From the NCBI GenBank assembly GCA_963659365.1, contig CAVKTI010000041.1:1-23024 (forward strand): a DNA stretch of 23,024 bases, given 5' to 3'. Below are positions 15,092-21,678 of this stretch, in pieces (the stretch's first letter is position 1; each line of letters begins with the position of its first letter). Position numbers and translations under genes: made by a program. The notes under the pieces are model-generated. The model made no database searches and was not told where the DNA came from. It worked only from the letters and a program-made list of their open reading frames with translations. Source of the DNA: W0P28-013 sp963659365 (GTDB lineage Bacteria > Bacteroidota > Bacteroidia > Bacteroidales > Paludibacteraceae).

Positions 15092-16099
15092 ATGAAACGA
15101 TTACTATCTTTCTGCTTGGCATTCCTTGCCACCACCGCCCTTTGGGCAGCTTTCACCCCTGCAGCCTTTACTGTTTCTTCTAAAGGCAAGCAAGTCTATT
15201 TCTCGCAAGGCAACCTACAATGTGCAGGCGTAACAAGCGGCACCTACACATGGTCATTCGCCGACTACCAAACGGAAATGATTGGCGAAGCCAATGTCAG
15301 TGCTGGCAACCTCGCAGACAAGATTGACCTCTTTGGTTGGAGTGCAAACAATGAAACTGCAAAGTGGGGTATCAGCACCTCCCAAAACAACTCCGACTAC
15401 GCAGGTGACTTTGTGGATTGGGGAACAAACACCATCGGCACCTATGCGCCCAACACCTACCGTACACTGACGAAAGATGAGTGGGAATACCTGCTCAACA
15501 CCCGCCCAAATGCAAGCGAAAAGAAAGGTGTAGCCCGTATCACATTAAGCGATACAGAGTATGCCAATGGTCTTATCCTGCTTCCCGATAGTTGGAATTG
15601 CCCCGATGGTATAACCTTCCAGAGCGGTTTCTCGAGTTCGTATAGTGTTCAAGCGTATGCCGACTACCAAACATTTACCTTCGCTGAATGGCAAAAACTC
15701 GAAGCCGCAGGTGCAGTCTTCTTGCCTGCTTCGGGGTACCGCCTCGGGTCGAGTATGTTCAGTGTGCGGTACGACGGCATCTATTGGTCTGCTACGGCGG
15801 ACGGCTCGTACTACGCGTACATCCTGTACTTCTGCTCGGCTGAAGCGAGCGCGTACAACTACGCCAATCGCGGCTACGGGCAGGCAGTCCGTCTCGTGTG
15901 CGAGGCTGGTTCTTTACCAACCGCTCTACAAAATGCCGAAATGGTAGAAATCTACGCTGCCGCTGGCCGCATTTATGGTGCTGATGGTATGCAGATTTTC
16001 ACACTCACAGGTCAGAATGTTACCGAAATGAATGGCTCGCTCTGCGGCGTTTATATCGTGAAAGTTGGAGAGAAGGCGCAGAAAGTGGTTGTGAAATAA
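15092..16099 (+). CDS. Secreted Fib_succ_major-type (C-type-lectin-like) protein with T9SS-like tail
   Basis: The 335-aa product has a Sec signal peptide (MKRLLSFCLAFLATTALWAA). The body follows the Bacteroidetes form of the Fibrobacter succinogenes major paralogous domain: QVYFSQGNLQ, DLFGW, YRTLTKDEWEYLLNTR, GLILLPDSW, then LPASGYR (211-217), GIYWSATADG (229-238) and GQAVRLV (263-269). This fold family is FGE/C-type-lectin-like. After residue 280 a tail ending GVYIVKVGEKAQKVVVK resembles type IX secretion sorting domains, so surface display is likely. Residues 216-262 look hypervariable (see 15737-15890). ATG at 15092 is chosen for the signal peptide and its position 39 nt after the promoter; an in-frame ATG at 15011 lies upstream of it. 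A strong terminator follows. Ligand and role are unknown. Confidence 0.8.
   Translation: MKRLLSFCLAFLATTALWAAFTPAAFTVSSKGKQVYFSQGNLQCAGVTSGTYTWSFADYQTEMIGEANVSAGNLADKIDLFGWSANNETAKWGISTSQNNSDYAGDFVDWGTNTIGTYAPNTYRTLTKDEWEYLLNTRPNASEKKGVARITLSDTEYANGLILLPDSWNCPDGITFQSGFSSSYSVQAYADYQTFTFAEWQKLEAAGAVFLPASGYRLGSSMFSVRYDGIYWSATADGSYYAYILYFCSAEASAYNYANRGYGQAVRLVCEAGSLPTALQNAEMVEIYAAAGRIYGADGMQIFTLTGQNVTEMNGSLCGVYIVKVGEKAQKVVVK
15737..15890 (+). other. Candidate DGR variable region inside the lectin-like domain
   Basis: The segment encodes Y216 to A265 or so, in a C-type-lectin-like terminal domain. Many codons at presumed ligand-facing positions are NNC with mixed first two bases (ctc, ttc, tac, gac, atc, tac, tac, tac, atc, tac, ttc, tgc, agc, tac, aac, tac, ggc, tac). 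This pattern arises when AAC codons of a template are randomised at adenines. By my count it holds 27 A in 154 nt, against 30 in the preceding 120 nt (15601-15720). GCG makes up 4 of 8 Ala codons here but 2 of 26 upstream. No reverse transcriptase or A-rich template repeat is in the window, so any retroelement would have to act from elsewhere. It may instead be an ordinary fast-evolving paralogous domain. Confidence 0.35.
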
Positions 16100-16130
16100 T
16101 TGATAATTGACAATTGATAATTGATAATGG
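16096..16130. repeat. TTGATAATTGA repeat, left copy of an inverted pair
   Basis: ATAATTGATAATTGACAATT and the following ATTGATAATGG overlap the stop codon of the secreted-protein gene. The reverse complement is found at 16531-16560, so the intergenic stretch is bracketed by inverted copies. Confidence 0.7.
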
Positions 16131-16162
16131 GGCGCGGCCGTTGGCCGCGTTCCATTTTTTTT
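16129..16162 (+). terminator. Intrinsic terminator after the secreted-protein gene
   Basis: GGGGCGCGGCC (16129-16139) pairs with GGCCGCGTTCC (16143-16153), 11 bp with two G-U pairs and a 3-nt loop, followed by eight T (16155-16162). Confidence 0.85.
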
Positions 16163-16212
16163 GTGGATTTGCAGATTGGAAATTCTTGCGACTTGCTACT
16201 TGTATCTTGCTA

Positions 16213-16290
16213 CTGACAATTTGAAATCTGAAATTTGAAATTGCTGCGCTTCCGCGCAGCAAACTTCCCCCTTGGGGGATTGAGGGGGTC
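16213..16290 (-). repeat. Dispersed repeat, copy B (inverted relative to 632-714)
   Basis: It reads CTGACAATTTGAAAT, TTGAAATTGCTGCGCTTCCG, CGCAGCAAACTTCCCCCTTG and GGGGATTGAGGGGGTC in sequence. This is the reverse complement of 632-714 with few changes, including both palindromes. Confidence 0.85.
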
Positions 16291-16299
16291 TGATAGATT

Positions 16300-16328
16300 G
16301 TAGAGCCGTCACAGTGTGGCGGCTCTAC
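16300..16328. other. Palindromic hairpin in the gap before tsaB
   Basis: GTAGAGCCG (16300-16308) and CGGCTCTAC (16320-16328) form a perfect 9-bp stem with an 11-nt loop. Only a short T run follows (16331-16334), so it is at best a weak terminator. It lies between repeat copy B and the composite repeat at 16384. Confidence 0.45.
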
Positions 16329-16383
16329 TGTTTTACGGATTTTTCCAAATCCACAAACAACCAAATCCGCAAATCCACAGAAA

Positions 16384-16500
16384 CACAGAAACAGCGCGCA
16401 GCGCGAGAAACGGACGCACTCGGTGCGTCCCTACAATTACACTTTCACACTTTCACACTTTCCCACTTTCACACTTTCACACTTTCACACTTTTACATTT
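16384..16500 (+). repeat. Composite intergenic repeat, copy 3
   Basis: It comprises a CACAGAAACAG...GAGAAAC unit (16384-16411), a GGACGCA/TGCGTCC palindrome (16412-16430), CTAC, and a long CTTTCACA array (about 16439-16500). A TTGCTACTTGCTACT piece follows at 16511. It points toward tsaB. Confidence 0.85.
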
Positions 16501-16530
16501 TTACACTCTCTTGCTACTTGCTACTACATT

Positions 16531-16560
16531 GTCAATTATCAATTGTCCATTATCAATTAT
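16531..16560. repeat. TTGATAATTGA repeat, right copy of an inverted pair
   Basis: GTCAATTATCAATTGTCCAT then TATCAATTAT is the reverse complement of much of 16096-16130. It supplies the TTG element of the tsaB promoter. Confidence 0.7.
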
Positions 16561-16573
16561 TTTGCTATCTTTG
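16543..16573 (+). promoter_or_regulatory. Promoter of tsaB, partly inside a repeat
   Basis: TTG (16543-16545), a 20-nt spacer and TATCTTTG (16566-16573), 17 nt before the ATG. The upstream element belongs to the TTGATAATTGA-type repeat. Confidence 0.7.
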
Positions 16574-16590
16574 CAGGTTGAAACTCGAAT

Positions 16591-17274
16591 ATGGCTCTTA
16601 TTCTAAATATCGAAACTTCGACCGATGTCTGCTCGGCTGCGCTGTCGGTCGATGGGCGCATTGTGGACGTTGCGGTCTGCACCGAAGGTATGTCGCACGC
16701 GTCGAAACTGCCGATTTTTTGCGACAAACTGTTGCGCCACTGCCGTACCGACGGTCGAAAGCCCGATGCCATTGCGGTGAGTGCGGGGCCAGGCTCGTAC
16801 ACAGGGCTGCGCATCGGTGTGTCGGCGGCCAAAGGGCTCTGCTACGGCTTCGGTGCCAAACTGATTGCCATCGACACGCTGCAACTCATTGCCAAAGCCG
16901 CACAAGCAAAAATTGCCGATGAAAACGCACTTATTTGCCCCATGATCGATGCGCGGCGCATGGAAGTTTACTGCGCACTTTTCGACCACAATCTGCAAAA
17001 AGTGGGCGATGCAGAGGCAAAAATCGTCGATGAAAACGCCTTTTCGGAGCAATTGACCGAGCGCAACATCTACTTTTGTGGCAACGGCGCAGCCAAATGC
17101 CAACCCATATTGACGCACAAAAACGCCCATTTCATCGACAAAATTTCGCCATTGGCCGAAAATATGGTCGCCTTGGCCGAAGCACAATTTGCACAACAAA
17201 AATTCGAAGATGTGGCCTATTTTGTGCCATTTTATCTGAAAGAATTTCAGGCAACCACGCCCAAACAACGCTAA
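16591..17274 (+). CDS. tsaB: tRNA threonylcarbamoyladenosine biosynthesis protein TsaB
   Basis: TsaB is the ASKHA-fold partner of TsaD and TsaE in making t6A37 on ANN-decoding tRNAs. The 227-aa product opens with ILNIETSTDVCSAALS (the actin-like first strand), followed by SHASKLP and the family signature SAGPGSYTGLRIGVSAAKGL (64-83). MIDARRMEVYCALF lies further on. Length is typical. As in TsaB generally, the metal and nucleotide residues of TsaD are not present, in keeping with a scaffold role. The DUF4290 gene follows after 30 nt and is probably co-transcribed. Confidence 0.95.
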   Translation: MALILNIETSTDVCSAALSVDGRIVDVAVCTEGMSHASKLPIFCDKLLRHCRTDGRKPDAIAVSAGPGSYTGLRIGVSAAKGLCYGFGAKLIAIDTLQLIAKAAQAKIADENALICPMIDARRMEVYCALFDHNLQKVGDAEAKIVDENAFSEQLTERNIYFCGNGAAKCQPILTHKNAHFIDKISPLAENMVALAEAQFAQQKFEDVAYFVPFYLKEFQATTPKQR

Positions 17275-17304
17275 AAATCCCCTAAAAAAAAATCGCGAAA
17301 AAAT

Positions 17305-17928
17305 ATGGAAAATAGTCTGACACATCGCGCCAAAGATCAACTGATAATGCCCGAATATGGGCGCAACATTCAACAAATGGTGCAATACGCCTGCACCATC
17401 GACGACCGCGCCGAACGCACACGCTGCGCACGCACCATCATCGACATCATGGGCAACCTTTTCCCCTACCTGCGCGACATCAACGATTTCAAGCACAAAC
17501 TGTGGGATCACCTCTACATCATGTCCGATTGCAAACTCGACATCGACTATCCGTTCGAGGTGAAACGCCCCGAAACACGCCCAAAACCCGACAAAATTCC
17601 CTACAACACCACACGCATCAAATACCGCCACTACGGCCGCTGGATAGAGACGCTGATTAACACCATCGCTGCAAAACCCGAAGGCGACGAACGCACCGCA
17701 CTGACGCGCTTGGTTGCTAACGATATGAAACGAAGTTATGTGAATTGGAACAAAGAGTTGGCCGACGACAGCAAAATTTTCGACGATTTGCGCGAAATGT
17801 CGCACGGCCGCATCGACATTCCAAACGATGCCATCGCTTTGGCGGCCTACACCGCAAACAGCGGCGGCAACCACCACAAAAACAACCAGAAAAATCAGAA
17901 AAATGGGCAACGCCGTTCAGCGAAGTAA
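17305..17928 (+). CDS. DUF4290 family protein
   Basis: The 207-aa product is soluble, with no signal peptide or membrane segment. It matches the Bacteroidetes family DUF4290 through MPEYGRNIQQMVQYACTI, DDRAERTRCARTIIDIMGNL, FPYLRDINDFKHKLWDHLYI, MSDCKLDIDYPFE, RIKYRHYGRWIE and KIFDDLREMSHGRIDI. The function is unknown. The C-terminal 30 residues are Asn/Lys/Gln-rich and look disordered. It follows tsaB at 30 nt. Its last 12 nt overlap the 3' end of the converging HsdR-N gene. Confidence 0.92.
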   Translation: MENSLTHRAKDQLIMPEYGRNIQQMVQYACTIDDRAERTRCARTIIDIMGNLFPYLRDINDFKHKLWDHLYIMSDCKLDIDYPFEVKRPETRPKPDKIPYNTTRIKYRHYGRWIETLINTIAAKPEGDERTALTRLVANDMKRSYVNWNKELADDSKIFDDLREMSHGRIDIPNDAIALAAYTANSGGNHHKNNQKNQKNGQRRSAK

Positions 17929-18375
17929 CGCTTCGTAGTGCGGCAGTTCGGGCTGAAAAAGATAACGCCGATTCTGCAAATCGACCTTGCAGAAAATGTG
18001 AGTCAAACCGTTGCTGGCAAGCAGGTAAGGCACTTGCAGCCGCAAATTATAGACGGCTATTTGGTCGAAAACGCGCTGCGTAATTTCAACCGTCGGGGCT
18101 TTGTACTCCACGAGCATCAATGGGCGCAAATTGGCATCGTAAACCACTGTATCACAGCGTTTTGTCAAGCCATTGAACGCAATTGGCGTTTCGTTGCTGA
18201 CACGCGTGAGCGGCACGCCCAGCGCCTCGACGAGATGTGCAACCATATTTTGCCGCACCCACTCTTCGGGCGTCAGCGCCACATAACGCCGCCGCACACG
18301 GTCGAAAATCTGCTGCTTGCCATCGCCCGCAGAACGGATTTTTTGCTGATAATATGGCAAATTGAGCGGAAACAT
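17917..18375 (-). CDS. Stand-alone HsdR-N-domain (PD-(D/E)XK-like) protein
   Basis: The 152-aa product corresponds to the N-terminal nuclease domain found in type I restriction R subunits. Here it stands alone with no helicase, methylase or specificity gene nearby. The PD-(D/E)XK-like core is CDTVVYD with D75 and LMLVEYKAP with E90 and K92, then FDQIAVYNLRLQVPYLLASN, whose Gln fits the motif often seen after the core. E50 in VAHLVEALG could supply the first acidic residue. Such short proteins are widespread single genes in Bacteroidetes, usually annotated as type I restriction N-terminal protein; their role is not established. It overlaps the DUF4290 gene tail to tail by 12 nt. A TACTTTTG box lies only 8 nt before the ATG. 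Confidence 0.85.
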   Translation of the reverse strand: MFPLNLPYYQQKIRSAGDGKQQIFDRVRRRYVALTPEEWVRQNMVAHLVEALGVPLTRVSNETPIAFNGLTKRCDTVVYDANLRPLMLVEYKAPTVEITQRVFDQIAVYNLRLQVPYLLASNGLTHIFCKVDLQNRRYLFQPELPHYEALLR

Positions 18376-18383
18376 TCTTTATG

Positions 18384-18391
18384 CAAAAGTA
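18384..18391 (-). promoter_or_regulatory. -7 box very close to the HsdR-N start codon
   Basis: TACTTTTG on the minus strand ends 9 nt from the first base of the ATG. If used, the mRNA would be nearly leaderless. The nearest upstream TTG is 23 nt away, slightly long. Confidence 0.4.
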
Positions 18392-18947
18392 GTGAAAAAA
18401 TTGATAATTAGTCGCAAGTAGCAAGAAGCAAGTCGCAAGAAAAGTTAGAAGTTAGTAGTGAGAAGTTAGCAGTGATTAAAACTCTGACTAAAACTAAGAC
18501 CAAGACAAATTATTTGAAGATTTGAAGATTGCACCGCTTTTGGTTGCGAAAATTCATAATTCTAAATGCACAATTCTTAATTGAAGAAAGGCTTTTCCCC
18601 CTTCGGGGGAAACGGGAAAGGGGGCGATGACCAAGACAATTTCAGAATTTCAAATTTCAAAATCAACAAATTAGAAACATAGAAACAGTGCGAAGCACGA
18701 GAAACTTAGAAACTAGAAACTAGAAATTAGAAATAACTTTTTCACTTTACACACTTTTCACTTTACACACTTTCACACTTTCACACTTTCACACTTTCAC
18801 ACTTTCCACTTTAGAAAGTGAGGCGGAAATGAAGCGAGTAAAATGGAGTGCAAATAGGGTTAGAGAAAGTCGATTATAATTGTGGTTTCGACGATTTTTG
18901 CCGTATGACAATTCTATAAAAAAACGCAAACATTTTACTCTATTTGG
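18392..18947. repeat. Repeat-filled gap upstream of the integrase
   Basis: No gene is visible. Contents in order: inverted TTGCTACTTGC-type array (18411-18440), TTAGAAGTTAG units, the C5/G5 hairpin repeat copy 2 (18590-18625), a TTTCAAATTTCAAAA piece, and the GAAACAG...GAGAAAC unit (18678-18705). Next come TAGAAACTAGAAA units and a CTTTACACACTTTTCAC / CTTTCACA array (18737-18812), composite copy 4, which lacks the GGACGCA palindrome and points toward the integrase. Being just outside an integrase gene, this gap is where an attachment site would be expected, but none can be identified without the other end. Confidence 0.75.
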
Positions 18948-18979
18948 TTTGTATTTGACAATTTTTTGTTGTAATTTTG
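18948..18979 (+). promoter_or_regulatory. Promoter of the integrase
   Basis: TTTG (18948-18951), a 20-nt spacer and TAATTTTG (18972-18979) lie 48 nt before the ATG at 19028. Confidence 0.7.
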
Positions 18980-19027
18980 TTACTCGAAATCGAAAGTAAC
19001 AAAATAGTAACAGAAAAGTCAAACAAA

Positions 19028-20176
19028 ATGAACAAAGAACCTATTAAACTGCGCAAGCGTTCCAACCCATCGGGAGTGGTGTCGCTCTATCTCGACATCT
19101 ATCTCGATGGCAAACGCTCGTATGAGTGGCTCAAGTTGTATCTCGTTCCAGAGAAGACGCGCGCAGACCGAGAAACAAACGCCGAAACGCTGCGACTTGC
19201 CGAAGCAATTCGTGCCAAGCGCATTGTTGACCTAAAAAACGGCAAATTCGGTTTCGATAATAGATTTGCCGAACGGACGCTCTTTTTTGATTACTACAAA
19301 ACGATGTGCCAAAAGCGGTCGTCGGGCAAAAGTAGCGAAATTTGGGACGCTTGGCGTTCGTGCCTACAGCACTTGAACATATATGAACCCAAAAAAAATA
19401 TCACCTTTGCCGAAATTACACCAAAATGGATACAAGGGTTCAAAGACTATTTGGAAAACGACGCCATAGCGTGGCAACACGATACGCGCAAGCGCAACAA
19501 TAAGAAACCGCTCGCGCGCAATAGCAAATTGAGTTATTTCAGCAAACTCCGCGCCTGTATCAATCGGGCATTTGAGGAACACATTATATCCACCAACCCA
19601 CTTCAAGGCATTGAGAATTTCAAGGCAGAAGAGGGAATGCGTATGTACTTGACCATCGATGAGGTGAAACGGCTTGCGCAAACGGAGTGCGAATCCCCAG
19701 CCATCAAAAAGGCTTTCTTGTTTTCGTGTTTGACTGGCTTACGACGAAGCGACATACTGAAACTGACTTGGGGCGAAGTCTATCAGCAAGGCGACTACAC
19801 ACGCATTATTTTTACGCAGAAAAAGACAGGTGGGCTCGAATATCTCGACATATCGGCGCAAGCGGCTGAATTGATGGGCGAACGAGGACAAGCCGACGAA
19901 AGGGTGTTTACCAACATACACTCGCCGTCGTGTACAAATTACACCATCAAGATATGGTGCGCGCGTGCGGGAATAAACAAGACGATAACATTTCACTGTG
20001 CGCGACACACATTTGCCACGATGATGCTGGATTTAGGAACTGATATTTACACGACCTCGAAACTGCTTGGGCATAAAAATTTAGCCACCACGCAGATTTA
20101 CACCAAAGTGATGGACAAAAACAAGCAAGCGGCAATACAGCGGATACCGAACATTTTTCCAGCAAAGGACGAATAA
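19028..20176 (+). CDS. Tyrosine recombinase / phage-type integrase
   Basis: The 382-aa product is a complete site-specific recombinase. An N-terminal arm-binding-like region (1-75) is followed by a SAM-like core-binding domain (about 85-195) and the catalytic domain. The catalytic set is intact: R239 in TGLRRSD, K266 in QKKTGG, H323 and R326 in HCARHTFAT, H349 in LLGHKN, and nucleophile Y358 in TTQIYTKV. This is the layout of Bacteroidetes prophage and integrative-element integrases. ATG at 19028 is preferred over the upstream one at 18977, which overlaps the -7 box. It converges on the phage-like minus-strand cassette with a 23-nt gap. It probably inserts or excises that element. Confidence 0.93.
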   Translation: MNKEPIKLRKRSNPSGVVSLYLDIYLDGKRSYEWLKLYLVPEKTRADRETNAETLRLAEAIRAKRIVDLKNGKFGFDNRFAERTLFFDYYKTMCQKRSSGKSSEIWDAWRSCLQHLNIYEPKKNITFAEITPKWIQGFKDYLENDAIAWQHDTRKRNNKKPLARNSKLSYFSKLRACINRAFEEHIISTNPLQGIENFKAEEGMRMYLTIDEVKRLAQTECESPAIKKAFLFSCLTGLRRSDILKLTWGEVYQQGDYTRIIFTQKKTGGLEYLDISAQAAELMGERGQADERVFTNIHSPSCTNYTIKIWCARAGINKTITFHCARHTFATMMLDLGTDIYTTSKLLGHKNLATTQIYTKVMDKNKQAAIQRIPNIFPAKDE

Positions 20177-20199
20177 ACCTCCATTGCGCCCTCGCATTT

Positions 20200-20616
20200 T
20201 TACACTCGCAAATAAATTTTCAGCACTTTCCAGCCGACCCAAAGAATTACGAGTGCTACGAACGCCCAGCCGAGCCAAAAGAAAGTGCGCTGGAAGCCGT
20301 TCATCTGTGCCACGATAACATTGTTCGTTGTGGTTACGCTGTCGGTTCGCAGGAACTCACGGTAGGCGGTGCGCCATTTGATTTGCTCGACAAAGATAGT
20401 GTCGCCACGCTGGCGTTCTCTTACCGTGTCGGTGTAGTGGTAGAAAATGCTATCGCGCTGCACCTGCCGCACGGTGTCGCTCCGATAGACAATGCGCTCC
20501 TGCGGTACGATGGTTCTACAACTCGAAAGGCAGACCACCGCCACAAAGGCGGCGAACAACACGGCAAACCATTTCAGTAGCCGCCACAACTCTTTGCTGT
20601 CGTCAAATTCGTGCAT
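20200..20616 (-). CDS. Small lipoprotein with two membrane segments, spanin-like (inferred)
   Basis: The 138-aa product has an N-terminal hydrophobic stretch (13-32) ending in a lipobox, CLSSC, with C33. A charged middle follows with repeated DTVR/DSIF/DTIF/DSV motifs (about 46-98), then a C-terminal membrane helix (FFWLGWAFVALVILWVGW, about 111-128). I do not recognise a named family. Small proteins of this make-up occur in Bacteroidetes phage and prophage lysis regions, so a spanin-type or envelope role is a guess. ATG at 20616 is chosen because it places the signal at the terminus and overlaps the VRR-NUC gene by 14 nt; an in-frame ATG at 20655 would add 13 residues inside that gene. Confidence 0.6.
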   Translation of the reverse strand: MHEFDDSKELWRLLKWFAVLFAAFVAVVCLSSCRTIVPQERIVYRSDTVRQVQRDSIFYHYTDTVRERQRGDTIFVEQIKWRTAYREFLRTDSVTTTNNVIVAQMNGFQRTFFWLGWAFVALVILWVGWKVLKIYLRV

Positions 20617-21064
20617 TGTTGTAGGTAGTTTTGAATTTTGTAACGAGCGGCTCAAAATGTAGGTACTCGTCCGTCTTGCGCTTTAATTCGTTCTCCAATT
20701 TTTCGCCCAAGAAAAACACGCTTTCCATATAGTTTTCGACCGTTGTTTTGAAATCATCAAAGGAGCGACAAACAGCCGTTGCGTAGCCCTGTGCTTCGAG
20801 TGCCGCCATCACGGTGCGCTGGCTTTCGCTTACAACGCCTTTCTTGCCGTTTTTCATCTCGATATACAATCCGTGCGCCGTTCCGTTAGGCAGTGCCAAG
20901 AAAAGGTCGGGAACGCCAGCCAACACGCCCTCCGCTTTCAGTTTGGCGGCAACGATGGCGTTGCGCTGTCCGCCATTCGGTATTGCGTACAACAGTAGTC
21001 GGGGGTGTGCCAGCCGAAACCAACGCACGCACTCAACCTGCAACCTATGTTCATCGTTCCGCAT
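20603..21064 (-). CDS. VRR-NUC domain nuclease
   Basis: The 153-aa product is a single VRR-NUC domain, a PD-(D/E)XK-type nuclease found alone in many phages and fused in FAN1. The metal-site pattern is clear: early glutamate E11 in VECVRWF, AIPNGG (27-32), D53 in GVPDLFLA, E69 and K71 in YIEMKNGKKG, and Q82 in SESQRTVM. In phages such proteins are thought to act as structure-specific nucleases in recombination or replication; the substrate here is unknown. A C-terminal tail of about 40 charged residues follows the domain. It overlaps the lipoprotein gene downstream, indicating coupled expression. Confidence 0.9.
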   Translation of the reverse strand: MRNDEHRLQVECVRWFRLAHPRLLLYAIPNGGQRNAIVAAKLKAEGVLAGVPDLFLALPNGTAHGLYIEMKNGKKGVVSESQRTVMAALEAQGYATAVCRSFDDFKTTVENYMESVFFLGEKLENELKRKTDEYLHFEPLVTKFKTTYNNARI

Positions 21065-21231
21065 TTCTAATTTCAGCGTTTCAGTGTTTCAAATTTCAGA
21101 ATTTCAGATTTTCAGAATTTAAGAATTATTGGTAGCCAAAATGCCGCAATCTTCAAATAATTTTTGTCTATGTTCTATCTTCTATGCTCTTAAAATCTTT
21201 CTTGCGACTTGCTACTTGCTACTTGCTACTA
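21065..21231 (+). repeat. Repeat-filled gap with TTTCAGAATTTCAG array and composite copy 2
   Basis: In plus orientation: a TTTCA-type array (about 21064-21120), TTGGTAGCCAAAATGCCGCA (from 21129, also at 11038), and the TCTATG / TTGCTACTTG composite (21164-21231), closely like 822-890. The composite abuts the stop codon of the coiled-coil protein gene. Confidence 0.8.
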
Positions 21232-21573
21232 TCAAAAGCCAGTGGGCGGTTGTCGCTTCGGGCAGCCCGGTACCTCGCAGCGGTAAATCTTGCTCTTGGT
21301 CAGTTCCACTTCGAGTTCCGTTATTCGTTTCGATAGGCTGTGCATCTCGTTCCGCAACTCTTTTTTCTCGTCGTAGATGCGGTCAATCTTGCCGTCGCGC
21401 TCGTGCAGTTCCTGCTTCACCTCGTCGTACAACTTGCGCCACTCGGCACTCTGTGCCGCCTCGTTCTCTATCTTTTTCGCTGTCTTGTTTTGGCGTATCA
21501 AGAAAAGGCTGCCGCCACCCAATGCGCCTATTATTGCCGATGCGCTGCTCGCCACAATGCTAATCCAGTCCAT
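21232..21573 (-). CDS. Membrane-anchored coiled-coil protein, phage-associated
   Basis: The 113-aa product has an N-terminal membrane helix (about 5-26, with a GALGGGSLF glycine stretch), a long charged coiled coil (about 30-94), and a short C-terminal tail with C99 and C104 (YRCEVPGCPKRQPP). Proteins of this plan sit near lysis genes in Bacteroidetes prophages, and a holin-like or envelope role is possible but unproven. The two-cysteine, proline-rich tail looks conserved from memory of similar phage proteins. It stands between the 280-aa gene and the VRR-NUC gene on the same strand. Confidence 0.7.
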   Translation of the reverse strand: MDWISIVASSASAIIGALGGGSLFLIRQNKTAKKIENEAAQSAEWRKLYDEVKQELHERDGKIDRIYDEKKELRNEMHSLSKRITELEVELTKSKIYRCEVPGCPKRQPPTGF

Positions 21574-21620
21574 TTCAGAATTTCAAATTTCAAATTTCAA
21601 ATTTCAAATTTATTGCCTAC

Positions 21621-21662
21621 AAAAAAAAACGGCTACTCGTATAAAGAATAGTCGCTTTTTTT
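21621..21662. terminator. Bidirectional-looking intrinsic terminator
   Basis: CGGCTACTC (21630-21638) pairs with GAATAGTCG (21646-21654), 9 bp with one mismatch and one wobble. An A run (21621-21629) and a T run (21656-21662) flank it, so it could stop transcription either way. It lies just downstream of the 280-aa gene. Confidence 0.65.
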
Positions 21663-21678
21663 GGTATAAGTATTTTTT

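Noticed and set aside
16300..16328. GTAGAGCCG hairpin as the main terminator of the upstream gene
   Set aside because: A stronger terminator with eight T already lies at 16129-16162, and this hairpin has only four T.
16603..17910. 435-codon minus-strand open frame across tsaB and the DUF4290 gene
   Set aside because: It is antisense to two clear genes in two different transcripts and has no start signal or domain.
18737..18812. Possible CRISPR-like array in the CTTTCACA repeats
   Set aside because: Units are 7-20 bp, degenerate and directly tandem with no spacers, and no cas genes are present.
21164..21231. TTGCTACTTG array as a possible integrase arm-site cluster
   Set aside because: The same array occurs far from the integrase at 861-890 and 16511-16526, so it is a general intergenic repeat.
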